DNA of 64,000 nt from Achromobacter spanius. Lineage in GTDB: Bacteria > Pseudomonadota > Gammaproteobacteria > Burkholderiales > Burkholderiaceae_B. Positions 44,418 to 53,243 of this stretch are shown here, in pieces. Where the stretch lies: NCBI RefSeq assembly GCF_002812705.1, contig NZ_CP025030.1, forward strand, positions 3,038,001-3,102,000, read 5' to 3'. Position numbers and translations under genes: made by a program. The stretch's first letter is position 1; every line of letters begins with the position of its first letter. The notes below the pieces were generated by a model that searched no databases, was not told the origin of the DNA, and saw only the letters and a list, made by a program, of their open reading frames with translations.

Positions 44418-45326
44418 TCACACCGACGCCCGGCCCGCCGCGACCAGATGATCCAGCAACAGGCTGGCCGCCGCCGACAGCGAATGCGCGTCGCGCATGC
44501 AGATGGCGAAGCGGCGGTGGCTCCAGGGGTCATGCAGCGGCAACACTCGCAGCCCATGGGCCAGGGCGTAGGGCGTGGCTACCTCGATGGGCGCCACGCT
44601 GATTGCCAAGCCCGCCAGCACCACCCGGAAGGCAGAGTCGAAATTGCTGACGGTGACGCGGTGGCGCAGAGACTTGCCGCTTTGGTTGGCCGCGGTTTGC
44701 AGCATGCGCAGGACCGCGCCGGCGGCAGGCATGTTGACGTGCTCGTAGTCCAAGGCTTCGTCGAACCAGACCGCGTCGCGCTGGGCCAGCGGATGATCGG
44801 GCGCGGTAACGACAGCCAGGCGATCGCCCCGGTATGGCCGGGTGTCCAGCCCATGAAAGTCGGCCGCGTCCCAGCAGATGCCCAGGCTGGCGATGCCGCC
44901 CTTGACCTCGCGCACGACGTCCTGGCTGACGCGCTCTTCCATGTCCACGCGGATGTTGCGGTGGGGGGCGGCTTGCAGGAATGTTGCGATGTCCTCGGCC
45001 AGGGATTCGGCCAGGACGGACGCGGTGGCCAGGATGCGCACCTGCCCCTTCACGCCGCTGGCGTAGGCCGACATGTCGCGTTCAATGCGTTGCGAACTGG
45101 CCAATATCGCGCGTGCGTGTTCCAGCAGGGTCTCGCCGGCCTCGGTGGGTTCGACGCCCCGACGCTTGCGCGTCAACAGCTTGGCGCCCACGGTGTCTTC
45201 CAACTGCGCCAGCCGTTTGCTGATGGCCGAACCGACGATGTTGGCGCGTTGGCCGGCGCGGGCGATGTTGCCGGTTTCACAGACGGAGATGAACAGGCGC
45301 AGGGTGGTGATGTCCAGGTCGCGCAT
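44418..45326 (-). CDS. LysR-family regulator of module C
   Basis: A 302-residue LysR regulator; winged HTH at about residues 15-45 (NIARAGQRANIVGSAISKR) and a substrate-binding domain. MRDLDITTLRLF at 45326 is the standard start; in-frame sequence further upstream runs through the intergenic region and the lyase gene. It diverges from the lyase/CoA transferase/Bug operon across 130 bases that contain TTCC/GGAA palindromes. It resembles the module A regulator in general layout. Confidence 0.9.
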   Translation of the reverse strand: MRDLDITTLRLFISVCETGNIARAGQRANIVGSAISKRLAQLEDTVGAKLLTRKRRGVEPTEAGETLLEHARAILASSQRIERDMSAYASGVKGQVRILATASVLAESLAEDIATFLQAAPHRNIRVDMEERVSQDVVREVKGGIASLGICWDAADFHGLDTRPYRGDRLAVVTAPDHPLAQRDAVWFDEALDYEHVNMPAAGAVLRMLQTAANQSGKSLRHRVTVSNFDSAFRVVLAGLAISVAPIEVATPYALAHGLRVLPLHDPWSHRRFAICMRDAHSLSAAASLLLDHLVAAGRASV

Positions 45327-45349
45327 GGCAGGGCCGCCTTGTTTAGAAG

Positions 45350-45379
45350 TTCCAAAATGGAATATTAGTCGTTCCGGAA
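45350..45379. promoter_or_regulatory. Candidate LysR operator between regulator and module C
   Basis: TTCC-AAAAT-GGAA (45350-45362) and the perfect palindrome TTCCGGAA (45372-45379) repeat the same half-sites in the divergent intergenic region. The layout of two nearby dyads fits a LysR recognition and activation site pair, but the assignment is from pattern only. Confidence 0.45.
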
Positions 45380-45456
45380 TACCGCTTGTGCGTGAATCGA
45401 GAATATCTAAACTGGCTTGGTCGCTTGATGAAGCCTTACTGGATAACGCCGCTGCC

Positions 45457-46413
45457 ATGCCGATCGCCCCGTCCTCCTGTTTTCCGAACCGCGCCACGGT
45501 GCGCGAAGTGGGGCTGCGCGACGGCTTGCAGAGCTTGCCGGTCGTGATGCCCACGCAAACCAAGCTTGAATGGATCGATGCCGCCTACGCGGCCGGCCAG
45601 CGCGAGATTGAAGTGGGGTCATTCGTACCCGCCCGCCTGCTGCCCCAGTTGGCGGATACCGAGACCTTGGTGGCCCACGCCAAACGCCTGGATGGACTAA
45701 TGGTGTCGGTCTTGGTGCCCAACTTGAAAGGCGCCGAACGCGCGCTGGCCAGCGGCGCGGACCTGATGCTGGTGCCCTTGTCGGCCAGCCATGCCCATAG
45801 CTCGGCCAACCTGCGCAAGACCCCGGATGAGGTGGTGGCGATGGTGGGCCAGATGCGCGCGGCGCGCGACGCGGCCGGGTCGTCAATGTTGATTGAAGGC
45901 GGGGTGGGCACGGCGTTCGGCTGCACCTTGCAGGGCCATGTTCCGCCGCAGGAAGTATTGCGGCTGATGCAGGCCTTGCTGGATGCGGGCGCCGACCGCG
46001 TCAGCCTGGCCGATACGGTGGGCTATGCCGACCCGGCAGCGGTGCGACGGCTTTTCGACGAAGCGCGCCGCTTGGCGGGCGACCGCCTGTGCTGTGCGCA
46101 CTTTCATGACACGCGGGGCTTGGGGCTGGCCAATGTGCTGGCCGCGTTGGAAACGGGCGTGTCGCGTTTTGACGCTTGCCTGGCGGGCATCGGCGGCTGC
46201 CCGCATGCCCCCGGCGCCAGCGGCAATGTCAGCACGGAAGACCTGGTTTTCATGCTGGAAAGCATGGGCATCGCCACCGGCGTGGACATCAGCCGATTGC
46301 TGGCGCTGCGCCACAAGGTTGGCGTCTGGCTGCCGGACCAGCCCTTGCACGGCGCGCTGTGGCAGGCCGGCCTGCCCAAGACGTTCCATTCCCTATCCGG
46401 CGCGGCTGCCTGA
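45457..46413 (+). CDS. HMG-CoA lyase family enzyme, module C
   Basis: A 318-residue lyase of the same family as the module A enzyme. The REVGLRDGLQ motif carries Arg and Asp, HFHDTRG gives the metal His pair, and GGCPHAPGASGN the Cys loop. The two paralogues differ widely in the central part, so they are not a recent duplication. The ATG at 45457 gives the normal N-terminus; the ribosome-binding site is weak. It is first in an operon with a CoA transferase 32 bases on and a Bug receptor after that. Confidence 0.9.
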   Translation: MPIAPSSCFPNRATVREVGLRDGLQSLPVVMPTQTKLEWIDAAYAAGQREIEVGSFVPARLLPQLADTETLVAHAKRLDGLMVSVLVPNLKGAERALASGADLMLVPLSASHAHSSANLRKTPDEVVAMVGQMRAARDAAGSSMLIEGGVGTAFGCTLQGHVPPQEVLRLMQALLDAGADRVSLADTVGYADPAAVRRLFDEARRLAGDRLCCAHFHDTRGLGLANVLAALETGVSRFDACLAGIGGCPHAPGASGNVSTEDLVFMLESMGIATGVDISRLLALRHKVGVWLPDQPLHGALWQAGLPKTFHSLSGAAA

Positions 46414-46445
46414 TTGCGCCCGCCCAATATCTTTCGAGCTTACCC

Positions 46446-47672
46446 ATGCCACAACCGATTCAAGATACTGCTACGCCCCCGTCTCCCCGTGCATTGCCGC
46501 TGGCCGGCTTGCGCGTGGTCGAATTCACGCACATGGTGATGGGCCCGACCTGCGGCATGGTGCTGGCCGACCTGGGCGCCGAAGTCATCAAGGTGGAACC
46601 GGTGCGGGGGGATCGCACCCGGCATCTGCTGGGTGTGGGCGCGGGCTTCTTCCCGATGTTCAACCGCAACAAGAAGAGCATCGCGCTGGATATCCAAAGC
46701 CCCGAGGGCGCCGCCGCCGCGCGCAAACTGGCGGCCAGCGCCGACGTGGTGGCCGAGAACTTTCGCCCCGGCACGATGGCCAAGTACGGGCTGGACTACG
46801 CCTCGCTGTCGCAAGACAACCCCCGGTTGATCTACGTCAGCCACAAGGGCTTTCTGCCCGGCCCCTACGAGATGCGCACCGCCCTGGACGAAGTCGTGCA
46901 AATGATGGGCGGGCTGGCCTACATGACCGGCCGGCCTGGCGACCCGGTGCGCGCGGGCACCAGCGTCAACGACATCATGGGCGGCATGTTCGGCGCCATC
47001 GGCGCCATGGCCGCGCTGATCCAGCGGGGCATTACGGGCCGGGGGCAGGAAGTGCAGTCGGCCCTGTTCGAGAACAACGTCTTCCTGGTGGGGCAGCACA
47101 TGCTGCAGTACGCCATTACCGGCCAGCCGTCCGCGCCGATGCCCGATCGCGTATCCGCCTGGGCGCTGTACGACGTGTTCACCGTGAAGGATGGCGAGCA
47201 GATCTTCCTGGCGGCCGTCAGCGATGCGCAATGGGTCACCTTCTGCGACGCCTTCGGATTCGATGACTTGAAGCGGGATCCCGCCATGGCCACCAACAAT
47301 GACCGGGTGCGTCTGCGCCCCACCTTGTTGGCCGACCTGCGCGAGCGTTTGGCCGGCTACAGCGCGGCGGAACTCTCAAGCGTGTTCGAACGCATCGGCT
47401 TGCCGTTTGCGCCCATCGTCAAACCCGAAGCGCTTTATGACGACCCGCATCTGCGCGCCACGGGCGGGCTGGCCGACATCCGGCTGCCCGACGGCGAACG
47501 CGCCGGCCAGACCGCGGGCGCGGCGTTGTTCCCCTTGATGATGGACGGACACCGGCTGGGGGTGCGGCTGCACCCGCCGACCTTGGGCGTGGACACGGAC
47601 GCCGTGCTGGCGGACCTGGGTTATGACGCAACGCAGATTGCGGCGCTGCGGGAGCAGGGCGCGGTAGCGTGA
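46446..47672 (+). CDS. CaiB/BaiF family (class III) CoA transferase, module C
   Basis: A 408-residue CoA transferase. RVVEFTHMVMGPTCG near the N-terminus and IKVEPVRGDRT are the family segments; the catalytic aspartate is Asp176 in SVNDIMGG, where the preceding residue is Asn and not the more common Gly. Together with the neighbouring lyase it would activate a carboxylic acid to its CoA thioester before cleavage. It follows the lyase by 32 bases and precedes the Bug gene by 30. Confidence 0.92.
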   Translation: MPQPIQDTATPPSPRALPLAGLRVVEFTHMVMGPTCGMVLADLGAEVIKVEPVRGDRTRHLLGVGAGFFPMFNRNKKSIALDIQSPEGAAAARKLAASADVVAENFRPGTMAKYGLDYASLSQDNPRLIYVSHKGFLPGPYEMRTALDEVVQMMGGLAYMTGRPGDPVRAGTSVNDIMGGMFGAIGAMAALIQRGITGRGQEVQSALFENNVFLVGQHMLQYAITGQPSAPMPDRVSAWALYDVFTVKDGEQIFLAAVSDAQWVTFCDAFGFDDLKRDPAMATNNDRVRLRPTLLADLRERLAGYSAAELSSVFERIGLPFAPIVKPEALYDDPHLRATGGLADIRLPDGERAGQTAGAALFPLMMDGHRLGVRLHPPTLGVDTDAVLADLGYDATQIAALREQGAVA

Positions 47673-47702
47673 TGGGAAACAAAAAACCAACAGGAGACAA
47701 AC

Positions 47703-48689
47703 ATGAGCAATCAACGCGCGGGGTGGAGCCGCCGACAACTACTGGGAGCGCTGGGCGTGACGATGTTGGGCGCGCCAGCCCTGGCCAGGGCGCAGTCGGA
47801 CCGGCCCATCAAGTTCATTCTGCCCGTGGGGGTGGGTTCAGGCGTGGACACGATCACGCGGTCGGCCGGCCCGGCGCTGTCCGCCGCCCTGGGCCACACG
47901 GTCGTGGTCGAAAACCAGCCGGGCGCGGGCGGCATCGTGGGCACGTCCGCGTTGGTGCGGTCGGCGCCGGACGGCTACACGCTAAGCATGCTGTCGAACA
48001 ACCATGTGATTTTTCCCAGCGTCTATAAGTCTTTGCCGTTCGACCCGCTGACCGACATCACGCCGATCAGCATGGTGGGCATGACGCCGTTCCTGGTCGT
48101 GGCCAACCCGAAGCAGATCGCGGCGGGCAACCTCAAGGAATTGACCGCGTTGCTATCGCGCGAGCCCGGCCGCTATAACTACGCCTCGTCGGGCAACGGC
48201 ACCATCCTGCATCTGGCCGCCGAAATGTACGTGCAGCAGGCGGGCGTCAAGGCGCGCCATATTCCTTATAAAGGCGTGGGTCCTATGATGGCGGACCTGA
48301 TCGGCGGGCAGGTGGATTTCGGCGTCTTGTCGCTGCCTTCGGTGCTGCCGCAGATAAAAAGCGGTGCGCTCAAGGCGCTGGCGGCTTGTGGTGGCGAACG
48401 GATGGCGGCCTTGCCTGATTTGCCCACGGCGCGTGAGCAGGGCTTGGAAAATTACGAGATCGGTGGTTGGTTCGCTGCGGCAGGGCCGGGCAAATTGCCG
48501 GCGGCCGATGTGCGCCGCATTTACGACGCATTGGGTCGGGCGTTCAATTCGCCAGAGGTCAAGCAGGCCATGGCGGCGCAGAACAACCGTATTTTGCTGA
48601 TGCCCCCCGAACAGACGGCGGCGTACTTTCGTTCTGAAATGGCGAAGTACGCGGTCGTGGTGCGGGGGGCGGGGCTGGAGCTGATGTAG
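47703..48689 (+). CDS. Tripartite tricarboxylate transporter receptor (Bug protein), module C, Tat-type signal
   Basis: A 328-residue Bug/TctC receptor. Its N-terminus (GWSRRQLLGALGV) has the twin-arginine pattern, unlike the Sec signals of the other two Bug proteins here, so it may be exported folded by Tat. The mature part begins near SDRPIKFILPVGVGSG; VVENQPGAGGIVG, YASSGNGT and IPYKGVGPMMADLIGG are family motifs. AGGAGACAAAC precedes the ATG. It is last in module C. Confidence 0.92.
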   Translation: MSNQRAGWSRRQLLGALGVTMLGAPALARAQSDRPIKFILPVGVGSGVDTITRSAGPALSAALGHTVVVENQPGAGGIVGTSALVRSAPDGYTLSMLSNNHVIFPSVYKSLPFDPLTDITPISMVGMTPFLVVANPKQIAAGNLKELTALLSREPGRYNYASSGNGTILHLAAEMYVQQAGVKARHIPYKGVGPMMADLIGGQVDFGVLSLPSVLPQIKSGALKALAACGGERMAALPDLPTAREQGLENYEIGGWFAAAGPGKLPAADVRRIYDALGRAFNSPEVKQAMAAQNNRILLMPPEQTAAYFRSEMAKYAVVVRGAGLELM

Positions 48690-48720
48690 GGCAGGTAGCC
48701 GGTGCCGGACAGGCGGGGGG

Positions 48721-48945
48721 TTAGCCGGTGTTCTGGTCGGCTGCTCGCAGCAGGCCGTAGAGCTTGTCCTTGAGCAGCAGTTTTTCTTTTTTCAGCACCT
48801 CGATGTGGGCGCTTGAGGACGGCACCTTGCCGTCCTCCATATTTTGGATTTCCTGGTCCAGGTCGTTGTGACGCTGGAACAGGGCCGAGAAATGCGCGTT
48901 CTCGGATTTCAGCTGCGTAATGAGTTGGCGATATTCAGGGAACAT
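48721..48945 (-). CDS. DUF465 (YdcH-like) small protein
   Basis: A 74-residue helical-hairpin protein: MFPEYRQLITQLKSENAHFSALF region, then HNDLDQEIQNME, and VLKKEKLLLKDKLYGLL. This is the compact DUF465 fold; function is unknown. The ATG at 48945 has a GAGAGAGG site and gives the family start; an in-frame extension upstream is not conserved. Confidence 0.88.
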   Translation of the reverse strand: MFPEYRQLITQLKSENAHFSALFQRHNDLDQEIQNMEDGKVPSSSAHIEVLKKEKLLLKDKLYGLLRAADQNTG

Positions 48946-49196
48946 TAGGGCCTCTCTCTTGGGAACCCGTTGACGGGACCGGCACGCGCCAAGCGCGGCG
49001 AGCGTCGGCGTCCTCATGACACGCCAACGACTGTTCATTGTCAACCCGCCCCCTGCCAGGGCGGGGCAAGCGGGTTGAGCGCGCGCAAGGAAGATCCGAA
49101 CGTGCGCTGAATTTGTCGTTGATATTCACGTTTGATTACATGACCGGGGTTGAGCGGGGATACACTCTGGCCCCCGTGGTCAGTCATATCGCAGAC

Positions 49197-50345
49197 ATGA
49201 AACAGCGCGCGTCCGGTGTTCGGCAAGTTCTAGATCTTTTCAGCAAGGACGGGCGCATCAACCCGGGAACCGGCATGATCAGCGGCGTGATTGCGCTGTT
49301 CCTGGCCATTCTGGCCGTGCTGGGGGTGCTGGCTTTCCACTTTCCCGCCTATCTCACCACGCCGGAACTGCGCGCCTTCTACTCCGTGGAAGCGATGCGC
49401 ACGCTGCTGTTTTCCGCGCTGCTGGTGTCGGGCTCCATTGCGCTTGCCAATACCGTGCTGGGGCGTCAGCGCTGGCTGAACATCTCGGCCTTCGCGCTGG
49501 TTTGTTGCGCGGTGGCGGCGGGCGGCAGCCAAGTGGTGGTGACGTCGTCCAACACCGGCAACCACCCGTACCTGGGCCTGGACTGGTTCATCCTGGACCT
49601 GCTGGCGTCCAGCATGGTCTTCATCATTGTCGAAAAGCTGACGCCGTTGTATCCCGGCCAGCCCGTGTTTCGCGGGGAATGGCAGGTGGACATGAAGCAT
49701 TTCCTGTTCAATCACCTGTCGGTGGGCGCGGTGCTTCTGTGCATCAACTTCTTCATCCACCGGCTGTTTTCCTGGGCGGCGTATGAGCCCTTGCAGGCGG
49801 CCATCCAGTCGATGCCCTATGTGCTGGAACTCTTCGTGGCGGTGCTGGTGGCGGACCTGGCGCAGTACGCGGCGCATCGGGTTTATCACGAGGTGCCGTT
49901 CATGTGGCGCTTTCATGCGGTGCATCACAGCACGCGCACGCTGGACTGGCTGGCCGGTTCACGCCTGCACATCGTTGAACTGCTGATCACGCGCGTGGCC
50001 GTGTTGGGCGTGCTGTTCGTACTGGGGTTTTCGAAGGCGGTGCTGGACGCCTACATCATCATCGTCGGGTTCCAGGCCGTGTTGATCCATTCCAACGTGA
50101 AGCTGCCGTGGGGCTGGCTGCGCTACATCATCGTGACGCCGGATTTTCATCATTGGCATCACTCGTCAGACACCGAAGCCATCGACAAGAACTACGCCGC
50201 GCACTTCTCGTTTATCGATTACGCCTTTGGAACCGCCGTGCGTGGCGTGGGCAAGCGCTTGCCCGAGAACTACGGGATTCTTGATAACGACATGCCGGGG
50301 ACGTTCCTGGCGCAGCAGGTGTATCCCTTCGCGCGCAAGCGCTAG
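49197..50345 (+). CDS. Sterol desaturase/fatty acid hydroxylase family protein
   Basis: A 382-residue membrane di-iron oxygenase. Several helices precede the His clusters HRVYHE, HAVHH and HHWHH, which hold two irons and hydroxylate or desaturate lipids. FAGTA-type ends are typical (FSFIDYAFGTA). The ATG at 49197 starts just before the first amphipathic segment; an ATG at 49140 would add 19 residues, and neither has a strong ribosome-binding site. Substrate is unknown; hydroxylation of ornithine lipid or a hopanoid is conceivable in this genome but unproven. Confidence 0.88.
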   Translation: MKQRASGVRQVLDLFSKDGRINPGTGMISGVIALFLAILAVLGVLAFHFPAYLTTPELRAFYSVEAMRTLLFSALLVSGSIALANTVLGRQRWLNISAFALVCCAVAAGGSQVVVTSSNTGNHPYLGLDWFILDLLASSMVFIIVEKLTPLYPGQPVFRGEWQVDMKHFLFNHLSVGAVLLCINFFIHRLFSWAAYEPLQAAIQSMPYVLELFVAVLVADLAQYAAHRVYHEVPFMWRFHAVHHSTRTLDWLAGSRLHIVELLITRVAVLGVLFVLGFSKAVLDAYIIIVGFQAVLIHSNVKLPWGWLRYIIVTPDFHHWHHSSDTEAIDKNYAAHFSFIDYAFGTAVRGVGKRLPENYGILDNDMPGTFLAQQVYPFARKR

Positions 50346-50358
50346 GGGTAGAGGCCCG

Positions 50359-51108
50359 CTACAGCATCTTGACCGCGCGCCCGATGAATTGAATCGGGCC
50401 GGTGGGCTTGCCGATGGGCGAGCCGGTCTTGGGCTCAAGCGTCAGCTCGAAAAGCTGGTTGGGTTCCAACGGCGGCAGCTTGTCCAGCGGGATCAGGACC
50501 GGTTCGCCGGGCTTGACCAGGCCCAGCGATACGGGGCCGGCCCAGCCGTCGGCCTTGGTCCAGAATTCCAGCGCACGATCCGGCGGCACTTCCGTTGCGG
50601 TGATCGGCACCAGTTGCACGGCGCTTTGGCCGGCCTGCGCCTGCACCACCCAGCCGGGCGCCTGCGATTGCGGCGCCACCAACACCACCACATACTGCGG
50701 CGCATCGGGCGTGGCCACGGGGCGCAGCGCCAGCGTGCTGCCCAGGATCAGCACCGCCGCCATGCCGCCCACGGCCAGGCTGCGCCAGAATGCCAGGCTG
50801 TCCCAGAGCCCGGGCTTGGGGGTGGGCTTTGTGTTGGACTTTGGGCTGACAGCGGGCCGCGCCTGTGCCTGTGCCGAATCCAGTGTGCGGGTAATGCGAG
50901 GCCAAAGGCTGGTCGACGGTTCGATGGGTTCGGACAGATTCGTCAAGGGCAGGAGCCTGGCTTCCCAGCGCGCGACCGCCGCGCGCAGGTCGGCGTCGTG
51001 CGTCATGCGCGCCTGCACGTCGCGGCGTTGCGTGGCCGACAAGGTGCCCAGCACGTATTCGCCGGCAAGCTCGTCGATGTCATCGTGAGAGGTTTGCGGA
51101 GCGCTCAT
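50359..51108 (-). CDS. Anti-sigma factor, RskA-like (pair 1)
   Basis: A 249-residue single-pass membrane protein. An N-terminal zinc-finger-like or ASD helical region (ELAGEYVLGTLSATQRRDV) would hold the sigma factor, one membrane helix lies at about 113-131 (SLAVGGMAAVLILGSTLAL), and the periplasmic domain ends with the RskA-type TGPIQFIGRA segment. The ATG at 51108 overlaps the sigma-factor stop by four bases, fixing the start. It probably binds and silences the sigma factor encoded just before it. Confidence 0.88.
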   Translation of the reverse strand: MSAPQTSHDDIDELAGEYVLGTLSATQRRDVQARMTHDADLRAAVARWEARLLPLTNLSEPIEPSTSLWPRITRTLDSAQAQARPAVSPKSNTKPTPKPGLWDSLAFWRSLAVGGMAAVLILGSTLALRPVATPDAPQYVVVLVAPQSQAPGWVVQAQAGQSAVQLVPITATEVPPDRALEFWTKADGWAGPVSLGLVKPGEPVLIPLDKLPPLEPNQLFELTLEPKTGSPIGKPTGPIQFIGRAVKML

Positions 51109-51674
51109 GCCAGGCACTCCTTAAGCGCTTGCAGGCTGCGCTTGATCCAGGCCTTGACGGTGCCCAGCGGCGCGCCCAGGCGCTGGGCGATTTCGCTGTG
51201 CGTCAGCCCCTCTACGTAGGCATGCAGCACGCAATTGCGGCGTACCGGTTCCAGTTCTTCCAGGCAGGGGCCGATGCGTCCGGCGCTGGCGCGCCAGTCG
51301 AACGCGTCACGGGTGTCGTGCCAGGCTTCGATGGCGTCGCGCGCGTCCAGGGCGGCGGCCGCGTCGTCGTCAACGTCGGTTTCGCGGGCGGTGTCGCGCA
51401 GCGCATTCAACGCCAGATTGCGAGTGATGCTGTACACCCAGCCGCGTCCCGATCCGCGCGATGCGTCGAACGTGTCGGCCTGGTTCCAGATCTTGACGAA
51501 GGCGTCATGCACGATGTCCTCTGCCCAAGCGCGATCGCGCAGGAGTCGTTGGGCCACGCCCAGCAGGCGCGGGCCTTCTTGCCGATATAGGGCTTCCAGC
51601 GCGGGCCGGCGACCGGCCGCGCACGCCTGCAGGGCAGCTTCGTAATCGAAATCCGGGGTCAGGCGGTTCGGCAT
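51105..51674 (-). CDS. ECF sigma factor (pair 1)
   Basis: A 189-residue extracytoplasmic-function sigma factor with region 2 (ALYRQEGPRLLGVAQRLLRD, AEDIVHDAFVKIW) and region 4 (HSEIAQRLGAPLGTVKAWIKRSL) and no region 3. It directs RNA polymerase to stress genes when freed from the anti-sigma factor. MPNRLTPDFDY at 51674 matches the family start. It is 120 bases downstream of a DUF3455 lipoprotein gene on the same strand. Confidence 0.92.
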   Translation of the reverse strand: MPNRLTPDFDYEAALQACAAGRRPALEALYRQEGPRLLGVAQRLLRDRAWAEDIVHDAFVKIWNQADTFDASRGSGRGWVYSITRNLALNALRDTARETDVDDDAAAALDARDAIEAWHDTRDAFDWRASAGRIGPCLEELEPVRRNCVLHAYVEGLTHSEIAQRLGAPLGTVKAWIKRSLQALKECLA

Positions 51675-51794
51675 GCGAGAGCAGGGACGGTAAGGGAGCG
51701 GCCGCGCGAACCCGCCATGCGCGGTTGAAGGTTGCGCCATCTTACCGGACTCTCTCGCCACTGGCCCGCCGATGGGGGCGGCGGGCCGGCGGGC

Positions 51795-52358
51795 TTAGTT
51801 CGCCTTCCAGAAAATGTAGTCAGCCTGATACTTGACTACGCTTTTCTGGCCCAGCATCGCCGTGGTGCAAGGCGTCTTCGGCGCCACGCCGCCCTTGAGC
51901 GCGACGCGCTGGATGTAGGTCACGCCCGTCATCGCGCCCGCGCCCATGGCCGGATTCGCCTGCACCAGTTGGTAGGGGATGTTGCCGTCGCCGGCGGGCG
52001 CCACGGCCAGTTGCTTGCCGGTGACTTTCGAGCCGTCCATGGCTTCCCAGGTGGCGGGCGGGCCGTAGTACTTGCCGACTTGCTTGCCCATGCGGTCATT
52101 CAGCGCGGCGTTGGGACCGGCGAACACCCATTCGGCCTGGTCTTTCATGTCGGCCTTGGCGCGGCATTCGTAGGTGATTTCGCCCACGCCCACGGTTTCC
52201 CAGGCCACCTTGTTGCCGGCCGGCACCTGGATGCTGGCAGGCAGGCTGGCTTGGGAATAGGCCATGGATTTGGAACTCATCGAGCCGCAGGCGGCCAGGA
52301 GCGACACGGCGAACAGGCCGGTAACGACGGGGATGCGGTGCGAACGTTGGGTCTTCAT
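51795..52358 (-). CDS. DUF3455 lipoprotein
   Basis: A 187-residue exported protein with a lipobox LLAACGS (about residues 20-26), so it is probably lipid-anchored. The DUF3455 region (GVGEITYECRAK, EWVFAGPNAAL, VTGKQLAVAP) follows. GGAG lies seven bases before the ATG. The function of DUF3455 is unknown; its place immediately before the ECF sigma gene on the same strand suggests a member of that envelope-stress regulon. Confidence 0.85.
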   Translation of the reverse strand: MKTQRSHRIPVVTGLFAVSLLAACGSMSSKSMAYSQASLPASIQVPAGNKVAWETVGVGEITYECRAKADMKDQAEWVFAGPNAALNDRMGKQVGKYYGPPATWEAMDGSKVTGKQLAVAPAGDGNIPYQLVQANPAMGAGAMTGVTYIQRVALKGGVAPKTPCTTAMLGQKSVVKYQADYIFWKAN

Positions 52359-52499
52359 GAGCGGTCTCCAGCGACGTGAAAGGTCTGTAGACGACGCGCA
52401 CCATGCGCGCCGGTACAGGTACTACACGCGGGAGGCCCAATTGGATGCAGGCCGGACGCAAATATTTTTGCGGCCGGCCTGCGGGGGGAAAAATGCGGC

Positions 52500-53126
52500 T
52501 TACTTTGCCTTGCGGTTGGCCGAGTACGACGCCATCAAGTTGCGGTAATCCGGAATGTGGTTGGCGAAGAGGGTGCCCAGGCCTTCCACGTCGTTGCGCC
52601 AGTCGCGATGCAGTTCGCAGGCCACGCCGAACCAAGACATCAGTTGCGCGCCGGCTTGTTCCATGCGGCTCCAGGCGGCGTTGCGGGTGACTTCGTTGAA
52701 CGTGCCCGACGCATCGGTCACGACGAACACGTCAAAGCCTTCTTCCAGCGCCGACAGGGCGGGGAAGGCGACGCACACTTCGGTGACCACGCCGGCGATG
52801 ATCAGTTGCTTCTTGCCGGTGGCCTTGACGGCCTTGACGAAGTCTTCGTTGTCCCAGGCGTTGATGTTGCCGGGGCGGGCGATGTAGGGGGCGGTGGGGA
52901 ATTTGTCTTTCAGTTCCTGGAGCAGCGGGCCGTTGGGGCCGTCTTCGAAGCTGGTGGTCAGGATGGTGGGCAGCTTGAAATATTCGGCCAGGTCGGCCAG
53001 GGCCAAAACGTTGTTCTTGAATTGGTCCGGTTGGAAATCGCGCACCAGGGAAAGCAGGCCGGCCTGGTGGTCAACCAGCAGGACGGCGGCTTCGTTCTTG
53101 TCCAGTTTCACGTAGGGCTTGGTCAT
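52500..53126 (-). CDS. ycaC: YcaC-like isochorismatase family hydrolase
   Basis: A 208-residue cysteine hydrolase of the isochorismatase superfamily. Asp19 (LLVDHQAG) and Cys118 (TEVCVAF) form the core of the catalytic triad, with Arg84 in the basic position, and YIARPGNINAW matches YcaC. Physiological substrate is unknown. The ATG at 53126 is 117 bases after a same-strand LysR gene that may control it. Confidence 0.88.
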   Translation of the reverse strand: MTKPYVKLDKNEAAVLLVDHQAGLLSLVRDFQPDQFKNNVLALADLAEYFKLPTILTTSFEDGPNGPLLQELKDKFPTAPYIARPGNINAWDNEDFVKAVKATGKKQLIIAGVVTEVCVAFPALSALEEGFDVFVVTDASGTFNEVTRNAAWSRMEQAGAQLMSWFGVACELHRDWRNDVEGLGTLFANHIPDYRNLMASYSANRKAK

Positions 53127-53243
53127 GGTTTTTGCTCCGTTATGTCTTCAAGGTGGTGCGCGGTGTTGCGCGTTGAGTGCATGAACAGAATTCTAAATAC
53201 CAGCCTATAACCCCGGTAGTCGGTCAAATTGCGCTTCAGCGTT

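Noticed and set aside
43697..45326. LysR at 44418 as the regulator of the LysE exporter
   Set aside because: The regulator is on the same strand and its promoter region faces the lyase module, the usual LysR target arrangement.
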